NCBI GenBank assembly: GCA_003021915.1
Contig: PXOY01000024.1
Span: forward strand, 1 to 12,912
Reading direction: 5' to 3'
Origin: Parcubacteria group bacterium SW_4_49_11
GTDB taxonomy: Bacteria > Patescibacteriota > Minisyncoccia > SW-4-49-11
Length of the DNA: 12,912 bases
In this document: piece after piece, positions 8,088-12,912 of the stretch
How the letters are laid out: each line of letters starts with the position of its first letter
Position numbering within the stretch: position 1 is the stretch's first letter
Notes under the pieces: generated by a model
The model's database searches: none
What the model saw: the letters and a program-made list of their open reading frames with translations, nothing else
Told to the model about the DNA's origin: nothing
Position numbers and translations under genes: made by a program

Positions 8088-8828
8088 ATGGATGAATCCA
8101 ACACCCCTCATAATAATCAAGAGCCCGGATTCTTTGAACGACTGGGAGAAGCTTTGGTAGATAACGGACGTTTACTTCTCACCGCTCTCATTATCCTCCT
8201 TTTGATTGGGGCGGGAATCTACGCGTATACCCAGGATTCTGAACGCGCAGCCGACACTACGTCTGTTGCCCAAGACGACAGTATGGAAGAGGCAACAACC
8301 ATTTACGAAGGTGAAGGTCAAACGAACACAGACCAGGAAGAAGACACGCAAGGACAAGAGGCAGATGCAAACGAACAAGAGTCAGACAGTCAAGGAGAAA
8401 GTTCCTCTTCTGAATCCGAAGAATCAAATTCTGATTCTGATTCTAATTCTGAAGAGAACGAGGCACCGGGCGAGACAATCTACACCGGCACGGCCGATGA
8501 TTCTGAAGAACAGAATGAAACCACCGGTAGTGACTATACCTTCAGTGCTCAACCGGGCGACGGGGTTACTCATCTCGCACGACGCGCAGTAGGAACCTAC
8601 CTCGAAGAAAATCCGGACCAAGCCGAACAGGTGACGCCCGCTCACAGGATCTACATGGAAACCGTTCTTACCAAGAACAATTATCAAGCTTCCTTGGATC
8701 TTGATGAAACGGTGAACTTTTCGGACTCTGAAGTAGAACAGGTTGTTGAGGATGCGATTGATTTGCCCGAAGAGGAAGTTGAAGATTGGCAACCCTACGT
8801 CGCGCAGGTTTCTTCAATCGGTTCGTAA
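8088..8828 (+). CDS. Membrane-anchored protein with acidic linker and LysM-like domain
   Basis: The protein has 246 residues. The start is ATG 8088, placed by the Shine-Dalgarno; an in-frame GTG at 8079 lies inside that site. Residues 1-28 are a short cytoplasmic end, 29-47 a single membrane segment (LLLTALIILLLIGAGIYAY), and about 52-147 a low-complexity linker rich in Glu, Asp, Ser and Gln, partly encoded by a GATTCT-type hexamer run near 8429-8451. The last 100 residues begin YTFSAQPGDGVTHLARRAVG (150-169) and continue with a helix and a second region ending in W234. This resembles LysM or LysM-like domains (PGDG.xxxA..A), which bind peptidoglycan; similar proteins occur in Patescibacteria. 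A role in envelope attachment is inferred. It lies 35 bp after prmC and ends just before a terminator. Confidence 0.85.
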   Translation: MDESNTPHNNQEPGFFERLGEALVDNGRLLLTALIILLLIGAGIYAYTQDSERAADTTSVAQDDSMEEATTIYEGEGQTNTDQEEDTQGQEADANEQESDSQGESSSSESEESNSDSDSNSEENEAPGETIYTGTADDSEEQNETTGSDYTFSAQPGDGVTHLARRAVGTYLEENPDQAEQVTPAHRIYMETVLTKNNYQASLDLDETVNFSDSEVEQVVEDAIDLPEEEVEDWQPYVAQVSSIGS

Positions 8829-8866
8829 CCGGTCAGCACAAACGAATTGAAAAAGACAAGTCAATC

Positions 8867-8903
8867 AATTCTCCTCCTCTGTTGAGAGAAGGAGAATTTT
8901 TTT
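8867..8903 (+). terminator. Intrinsic terminator of the rpmE-prfA-prmC operon
   Basis: Two 14-base arms (8867-8880 and 8885-8898) form a stem with 13 pairs and one C/A mismatch around the loop GTTG. A T tract (8897-8903) follows directly. It lies 38 bp after the last plus-strand stop codon. Confidence 0.9.
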
Positions 8904-9044
8904 ATTTACCACGCTCACTTCGATTTACTACGGGCACTGAAAAACATATATGTTTTTTCCGGAGCTCTCACGAGCTCCTATTTTCGGGGGACTGCCGATA
9001 GATACGTTCTTTCTGGCGTTGATCGATTTACCACGGTTACTGAA
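8904..9044 (+). repeat. Three imperfect copies of a ~19-bp sequence in the convergent spacer
   Basis: Three stretches share the core ATTTACyACG followed by a variable base, then nAC and TGA-like bases: 8904-8920, 8923-8940 and 9026-9044. The last two agree best (ATTTACTACGGGCACTGA and ATTTACCACGGTTACTGA). No gene is seen in this 260-bp spacer. Function unknown; chance similarity is possible. Confidence 0.4.
8940..8978. other. Paired hairpins between the convergent operons
   Basis: An 18-bp AT-rich perfect palindrome (AAAAACATATATGTTTTT, 8940-8957) is followed by a 7-bp GC-rich stem GGAGCTC/GAGCTCC with a 4-base loop (8961-8978). On the plus strand the second hairpin is followed by TATTTT; on the minus strand the AT palindrome ends in TTTTT. 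Together they could act as weak terminators for either direction, and the minus-strand pilin gene has no other obvious one. A further 6-bp hairpin, CTGAAG/CTTCAG, is at 9040-9055. Confidence 0.45.
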
Positions 9045-9063
9045 GCAACCTTCAGGTTTCGCT

Positions 9064-9091
9064 AAATACTAGATACTAAATTCCAAATGCT
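9064..9091. repeat. Degenerate heptamer tandem repeat at the pilin 3' end
   Basis: Four consecutive 7-base units read AAATACT, AGATACT, AAATTCC and AAATGCT. The last unit runs into the TAG stop codon of the pilin gene (9090-9092 on the minus strand). Confidence 0.6.
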
Positions 9092-10331
9092 ACTTCTCTT
9101 CCGTCGTACTATACCGATACATCGTATCAGTATTCTGTCCTATCACAAACATCTTGCTTCCATCTCCGTTGAACGTTAGGCCCGTAGGCCAGGTATCTTC
9201 TCCGGATACATCAAAGCTCTGGTTATAATTCACACTCCCGAGATCATACGCGGTTGACAGATTGTAGCTGTAGACGCTATCGGTATCATCTCCCGCCACA
9301 AACATTTTCGTTCCGTCTCCGTTGAACGCCACATTTTGAAGCTGACTATCTTGTCCGGACACGTCAAAGCTTTGATTATAACTCGCTGTGCTCATATCAT
9401 ACGCCGCCGACAAATTGTAGCTGTAGACGCTATTGGTATTGTGTCCCACCACAAACATCTTGGTTCCGTTTCCATTGAACGTTACGTCTTGAGGATACGT
9501 ATCTTCTCCGGACACATCAAAGCTCTGGTTATAACTCGCTGTGCCAATATCATACGCCGCCGACAGATTGTAGCTGTAGACGCTATCGGTATCGTGTCCC
9601 ACCACAAACATTTTGGTTCCATTTCCGTTGAACGTTACGTTTTGAGGAGACGTATCTTCTCCGGACATATCAAAGCTCTGGTTATAACTCGCACTCCCAA
9701 TATTATACGCGGTCGACAGATTATAACTGTACACGTTCGCGTTCCTAGCTCCCGCCACAAACATCTTGCTTCCGTCCCCATTGAACGCCATGCCCGTAGG
9801 CGAGGTATCTTCTCCGGACAGGTCAAAACTTTGGTTATCGTACGACGCGCTCGAGAGGCTGTAGCCCACCACTAACGTCGTCCCCGCTCGTTTCGGAGAA
9901 GTGTCTATCTCGGTGTTCGGAGCTTTTACAACTATATTGCCGTTTTCATCTTTGGATACTTCGTACCCAGTATCTTCATTGGTATCCGAAGCTTGTGGAT
10001 CCCGCGGAATGGCGGCCAGCTGGTCAGGCACTACGTCGGATAAATCGACATACGCATCGGGACAGTTACTCGGGGCCACCGCTTCCGTATCGCACACTTC
10101 CTTATACGTGTTCACTTCTATCCCGGACGGATATTCCCCATTCGTGTCTAGGGAATACTGCTCGATTGCGTCCTTGAGCGTGGCTACCTCGCTCTGCCGT
10201 TCGGCGTCGCGCACCTTCCCTAATTGCCTCTGCGGGTTGATCGCGACGATGACAATCGCGGCTAAAATGCCAATTGCGGCTACCACCAATAAAATTTCTA
10301 AAAGAGTGAAGGCTTTGGAATGTTTAAGCAT
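9090..10331 (-). CDS. Type IV pilin-like protein fused to a beta-propeller repeat domain
   Basis: The protein has 413 residues. Residues 1-31 are a class III signal and N-terminal helix: MLKHSKAFTLLEILLVVAAI, with cleavage expected after A7 (Ala instead of the usual Gly) and the conserved Glu at mature position 5. Residues 32-145 look like a complete minor-pilin or pseudopilin body (DAERQSEVATLKDAIEQYS, then a C80-C90 pair and an IPRDPQ block). From residue 164 five repeats of about 51 residues follow, each containing NQSFDVSGEDT, VTFNGDGTKMFVVG and VYSYNLS segments. They resemble the four-strand blades of beta-propellers found in many environmental proteins. The pilin part would place the propeller on the cell surface or on a pilus. 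It starts 32 bp after the transglycosylase gene. The pilin call is firm, the propeller fold is inferred, and the ligand is unknown. Confidence 0.9.
   Translation of the reverse strand: MLKHSKAFTLLEILLVVAAIGILAAIVIVAINPQRQLGKVRDAERQSEVATLKDAIEQYSLDTNGEYPSGIEVNTYKEVCDTEAVAPSNCPDAYVDLSDVVPDQLAAIPRDPQASDTNEDTGYEVSKDENGNIVVKAPNTEIDTSPKRAGTTLVVGYSLSSASYDNQSFDLSGEDTSPTGMAFNGDGSKMFVAGARNANVYSYNLSTAYNIGSASYNQSFDMSGEDTSPQNVTFNGNGTKMFVVGHDTDSVYSYNLSAAYDIGTASYNQSFDVSGEDTYPQDVTFNGNGTKMFVVGHNTNSVYSYNLSAAYDMSTASYNQSFDVSGQDSQLQNVAFNGDGTKMFVAGDDTDSVYSYNLSTAYDLGSVNYNQSFDVSGEDTWPTGLTFNGDGSKMFVIGQNTDTMYRYSTTEEK
9093..9842 (-). repeat. Tandem 153-bp coding repeat, about five units
   Basis: Within the pilin-like gene the DNA repeats with a period of 153 bp (51 codons). 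Units correspond to residues 164-215 (one extra codon), 216-266, 267-317, 318-368 and 369-413 (shortened). The middle units are most alike: stretches such as GCCGACAGATTGTAGCTGTA recur nearly unchanged on the plus strand. High DNA similarity suggests recent duplication or ongoing homogenisation. Confidence 0.9.
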
Positions 10332-10363
10332 GAGTATTTGTATGTGTGGGAGTATATAGTGCT

Positions 10364-11707
10364 CTAGTCAGTAGAAGATTCGTTGTCTTCGGTATCGCCC
10401 ATTAATCGCTTGACTCGCTTCATCGAAGAAGATATATGATTCGCGTACCAACCATGGCTTCCTCCTCCGAGATACTGGAGCGCGCGCTGACGACGTAGGC
10501 CTTGATTGGAAGTTAAATCATCCCCGTGTTCAATAGACGGATTGGCATTGGTCAACTTTACGGCAGCCGCCAACATCGCGTCCTCCAAGTTCCACGGATT
10601 GGGAAGTTCTTCGCCGGAGTTATATTTTTTGACGATCGACGCCCAACTCATCCAGGTAGTAGGCAAAAACTGGGCGTACCCCATCGCACCGCCGATACCT
10701 TGGTAACTCGGATAGGGACATGAAGAAACCTTCTTATTTACCGAAAGACCCAACGTATTTACGATGTTCTCAAACGCATCCTCTTGACGCTTAGCCGGAA
10801 TACTCGTGCCGTTCCCTTCCTGGTTTTTACAGCGCGTCATCGCATCTTTATAATAGCTACTTCCAAAGTTATGTCCCACCGTGCTGTTCGAACCGGATTC
10901 CACCATGAGAACGGCTGTAAGATAGGCGGGAGAAATTTTATTGTGAAGTTTGGAAGAAATGAGCTCAGCCTGCTCGTACGCCTCTTTAATACTTACCGCT
11001 TCTTCTTCTTGAGCCCCTGTTAACGCGTCAATTTCCGAGGCTAGCTTTTCTTTCCGTTGCCGTTTTTTGCTCAAGTCTGAGTTGACGTCGCTAAGTAATT
11101 GCTTTTTCTGACGTTTGTTGTTCTCTCGCAGATTCTTTTGTTTGGTCAAACGGCGCTTCTTATTCTCCAACTCCCGTTCTTTGGCGAACATATGCTCTTT
11201 GGCAGAACGAATTTGTTTTTTATTTTTCTCAACAATGCGAATGCGTTCACGCAGGGAGCTTTGAATGGTATTGACATTCTCTATTTTTCCGACCAGGTCG
11301 GAAAGATTTTTGTTACTAAAGATCATGCGCATCGCGGATACGCCTTCCTCGGTGTGAAGTGTCGCCAAATACTCTTTAATCAGGCGTTTCTGATTTTCAA
11401 TATCCTCTTTCAAATTCTGAATCTTTTCTTTCGTGGCTTTCAAATCATCTTTAACTTCAGACAGACTCTTATCTGTCTGTTCGATATCTTCGCTCAGATT
11501 CTCAATTTTTTGATTGTAACTTTCAAGTTCTTTCTCAATATCTGTCTTTTGCTCTTCCAGACTTTCCGCTTGCTCTACAACTTGCTCGTACTCATCGCGC
11601 ACCTCACCTACGCTCCGTTCAGACTCCTGCGCCTGAACGGTTATCGGTAATAGAAAAAGAATTCCTACGCTTCCTACAGTTCCGGCGATCGCATGTTTAA
11701 CGTCCAT
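10364..11707 (-). CDS. Secreted coiled-coil lytic transglycosylase
   Basis: The protein has 447 residues. Residues 1-27 form a signal peptide ending near VQAQ. Residues 31-228 are an almost continuous coiled coil rich in Glu, Lys and Leu with an interruption at 121-150 (MRMIFSNKNLSDLVGKIENV), the layout of the CwlO/PcsB/EnvC N-domains that FtsEX controls. Residues 250-435 form a transglycosylase (SLT/MltB-like) domain: YLTAVLMVESG with probable catalytic Glu270, GGAMGYAQFLPTTW (339-352), then a Trp-Asn-Leu and Ala-rich helix. Such enzymes cut glycan strands between MurNAc and GlcNAc with formation of an anhydro end. A role in cell separation or in opening the wall for a pilus is inferred. Its own promoter lies in front. 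The pilin-like gene follows after 32 bp, so both may be on one transcript. Confidence 0.92.
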   Translation of the reverse strand: MDVKHAIAGTVGSVGILFLLPITVQAQESERSVGEVRDEYEQVVEQAESLEEQKTDIEKELESYNQKIENLSEDIEQTDKSLSEVKDDLKATKEKIQNLKEDIENQKRLIKEYLATLHTEEGVSAMRMIFSNKNLSDLVGKIENVNTIQSSLRERIRIVEKNKKQIRSAKEHMFAKERELENKKRRLTKQKNLRENNKRQKKQLLSDVNSDLSKKRQRKEKLASEIDALTGAQEEEAVSIKEAYEQAELISSKLHNKISPAYLTAVLMVESGSNSTVGHNFGSSYYKDAMTRCKNQEGNGTSIPAKRQEDAFENIVNTLGLSVNKKVSSCPYPSYQGIGGAMGYAQFLPTTWMSWASIVKKYNSGEELPNPWNLEDAMLAAAVKLTNANPSIEHGDDLTSNQGLRRQRALQYLGGGSHGWYANHISSSMKRVKRLMGDTEDNESSTD

Positions 11708-11753
11708 GATTGTGGTTTTATCTGTACTGAAATGTCTTTTTCACTCTTCCTTT

Positions 11754-11782
11754 AGTATACCACAAAATTACTCCTCTGTCGT
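11754..11782 (-). promoter_or_regulatory. Extended -10 promoter before the transglycosylase gene
   Basis: On the minus strand TGGTATACT (11754-11762) gives an extended -10 (TG-n-TATACT). A partial -35, ACGACA (11777-11782), sits 17 bases upstream, inside the end of rplY. Transcription would start near 11747, about 40 bases before the transglycosylase ATG. Confidence 0.65.
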
Positions 11783-12391
11783 CTCCGGCTCTTCAGATAG
11801 TTCTCCAGATTCTTCTTCTGGCTCTTCTTGTTGGTGTGGATGTTCTACAAGCGCAATAACTTCTTGCGAACTGTGAAGAAGTTTCACTCCTTCCGGAACA
11901 GTTATATCCTCTACACGAAGCACATCATCAAACGTTTGGAGTTTCGAAAGATCCACCTGAATATGTTCAGGCAAGTCTCGCGGCATAGCTTCGACTTCCA
12001 CCTCATGTTTATTTTTAACCAACAGGCCGCTGTAGACTTCCACTGCCTCCGAAGTTCCCACGAAGTCTAGATGGACCGGGGAAGTAATGAGTTGATTTAA
12101 GTTTGGTGCGTACAGGTCTACCGAAATGATCTCCGGCTTCACCGGATGATACGCAATATCTTTGAACAGTACGGTGTATTCTGCGTCGTCGATATACACA
12201 TTCACGAGGGAGCTCTCCTCAATTCCCCGCACGTATTTTTCTAAGTCAAACGTATTAAATTGCACATTGAGAGGTTCTTCGACGCTCGGTCCGTAAAGCA
12301 CGCCGGGCGTAACTCCGTTTTGTCGCAGACGGCGCACTTTTTTGCCGACAAGATTTCGATGTTCTCCATGCAGAGACTGGGCACTACTCAT
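11768..12391 (-). CDS. rplY: 50S ribosomal protein L25 (general stress CTC type)
   Basis: L25 (207 residues) binds 5S rRNA in the large subunit. The N-terminal domain (1-95) contains KVRRLRQNGVTPGVLYG (18-34), the hallmark of the family, and FKDIAYHPVKPEIISVDLY. The C-terminal TL5/CTC-type domain covers about 100-186. This is the long form, in contrast to the 94-residue E. coli protein. Residues 188-207 are an acidic tail (mostly Glu), a feature also present on L31 in this window. The gene stands alone with a 60-bp gap to the transglycosylase. I see no convincing promoter in the bases directly upstream, though the leader region is rich in inverted repeats. Confidence 0.96.
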   Translation of the reverse strand: MSSAQSLHGEHRNLVGKKVRRLRQNGVTPGVLYGPSVEEPLNVQFNTFDLEKYVRGIEESSLVNVYIDDAEYTVLFKDIAYHPVKPEIISVDLYAPNLNQLITSPVHLDFVGTSEAVEVYSGLLVKNKHEVEVEAMPRDLPEHIQVDLSKLQTFDDVLRVEDITVPEGVKLLHSSQEVIALVEHPHQQEEPEEESGELSEEPETTEE

Positions 12392-12707
12392 GACTGATGA
12401 CTTATACTTATCAAATTATGGACAGGATACCGTATATGAAGGCACAACGCAAGAGGTAAACAAATAGAAGAGCCTTTCCAAAAAGACATCGTATCTCGTG
12501 CCCTCAAATGTAGAGGCCATGCCAGAATTCTTATACTCATCATATATCTCGGGGTATGGCTTCTATGAACGAACCGGGGCTATGGGTGGGTAGGCATTGT
12601 GTAGTGAATATAAGCCATATCCCGAGATTATGTCCGTACTTCACAATAACAGAACGTAATATTTTTGAGATGACTTCTATCTATCAACTGCGTGGCTTTG
12701 CCGAAGC
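12392..12707. other. Gene-free, strongly structured intergenic region
   Basis: No credible ORF is present on either strand. A 17-base inverted repeat (12546-12562 with 12612-12628) pairs completely when one G-T wobble is allowed. The same left arm can instead pair over 12 bases with 12512-12523. A smaller inverted repeat joins 12438-12445 with 12498-12505. A G-rich patch (GGGG, GGG, GGG at 12576-12590) lies in the loop of the long stem. No match to tmRNA, SRP RNA, RNase P RNA or a riboswitch that I recognise. Confidence 0.6.
12546..12628 (+). repeat. Long inverted repeat, possible RNA hairpin
   Basis: Left arm ATCTCGGGGTATGGCTT and right arm AAGCCATATCCCGAGAT form 17 consecutive pairs with one G-T wobble, enclosing a 49-base loop. 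Three more pairs (12564-12566 with 12608-12610) may extend it after one mismatch. No T tract follows, so it is not a normal terminator. Confidence 0.75.
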
Positions 12708-12736
12708 TTGTCTCGAGGGCTCCTATACGATATAGT
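12708..12736 (+). promoter_or_regulatory. Promoter before the small membrane peptide
   Basis: TTGTCT (12708-12713), a 17-base spacer and TATAGT (12731-12736). Transcription would start near 12743, leaving about 28 bases before ATG 12771. GGGAGG at 12737-12742 lies too far from that ATG to serve as its ribosome binding site. Confidence 0.6.
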
Positions 12737-12770
12737 GGGAGGTAAATAGGCTAAATACGTAATCTGCAGT

Positions 12771-12902
12771 ATGAAATTTCTCCCGAAGAAAAAGACGCTC
12801 GGGAAGGCATGCAAAATATTTCTGGTGGGCCTTCTTTTACTGGGTATGATTTTCTTTGTGATTGCTCCGTTCTTTACTGCGTTCCAAGGAGGAGCGTATT
12901 AA
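12771..12902 (+). CDS. Small hydrophobic membrane peptide, 43 residues
   Basis: ATG 12771 to TAA 12900-12902. The N-terminus is basic (MKFLPKKKTLGKACK), residues 16-35 form one membrane segment (IFLVGLLLLGMIFFVIAPFF), and the protein ends FTAFQGGAY. A good promoter sits at the right distance upstream, which supports expression, but there is no Shine-Dalgarno next to the ATG. I do not recognise a family. It could be a small membrane regulator, a type I-like toxin peptide, or a short subunit of a system coded beyond the window edge. The opposite strand has stops in all frames here. Confidence 0.55.
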   Translation: MKFLPKKKTLGKACKIFLVGLLLLGMIFFVIAPFFTAFQGGAY

Positions 12903-12908
12903 CTCCTC
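12889..12908 (+). terminator. Possible hairpin at the window edge
   Basis: GAGGAG (12889-12894) pairs with CTCCTC (12903-12908) around an 8-base loop that contains the stop codon of the small peptide gene. GGTT follows at the window end, so a T tract cannot be judged. Confidence 0.3.
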
Positions 12909-12912
12909 GGTT

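Noticed and set aside
9093..9842. Regular repeats considered as a CRISPR array
   Set aside because: The period is 153 bp, units are contiguous without unique spacers, and they are coding.
9336..9875. A 179-residue plus-strand reading frame with internal repeats
   Set aside because: It is the antisense shadow of the 153-bp repeats in the pilin-propeller gene; the minus frame has clear pilin and blade motifs.
12551..12590. G-quadruplex in the structured region
   Set aside because: Only three close runs of three or more G; the fourth is 21 bases away and is used in the long stem.
12392..12707. tmRNA, SRP RNA, RNase P RNA or tRNA
   Set aside because: None of their conserved cores is visible on either strand.

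Overview
The window looks like a chromosomal segment of a Patescibacteria/CPR-type bacterium. This is inferred from the gene mix: a DUF4012 membrane protein, a membrane-anchored LysM-like protein, a coiled-coil lytic transglycosylase, a type IV pilin with an unusual C-terminus, and ordinary ribosomal genes packed around them. I cannot name the lineage more precisely. Nothing in the window looks like an insertion sequence, phage, tRNA, rRNA or CRISPR array.

Layout. Positions 1-5716 (minus strand) hold a five-gene run, read right to left: rpsL, rpsG, fusA, a GT4-like glycosyltransferase and a DUF4012 protein that leaves the window at base 1. Gaps are 11-28 bp, so a str-type ribosomal operon appears to continue into two cell-surface genes. 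A consensus-like promoter sits in front of rpsL (5761-5789). Positions 5717-5879 form a divergent promoter region. Positions 5880-8828 (plus strand) hold rpmE, prfA, prmC (overlapping prfA by 29 bp) and a LysM-like membrane protein with a full-length Shine-Dalgarno, closed by a strong intrinsic terminator at 8867-8903.

Positions 8904-9089 are a convergent spacer with small hairpins and short repeats. Positions 9090-12391 (minus) hold, right to left, rplY (L25), a secreted coiled-coil lytic transglycosylase with its own promoter, and a type IV pilin fused to five beta-propeller repeats. Positions 12392-12770 carry no gene but contain long inverted repeats with two mutually exclusive pairings. 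They precede a promoter and a 43-residue membrane peptide (12771-12902).

Functionally, one part is translation (S12, S7, EF-G, L31, RF1, the RF methylase PrmC, L25) and the other is the cell envelope (glycosyltransferase, DUF4012, LysM-like protein, transglycosylase, pilin). The points most worth following are the pilin-propeller fusion, the altered guanine-recognition motifs of EF-G, and the structured region with the small membrane peptide at the right end.
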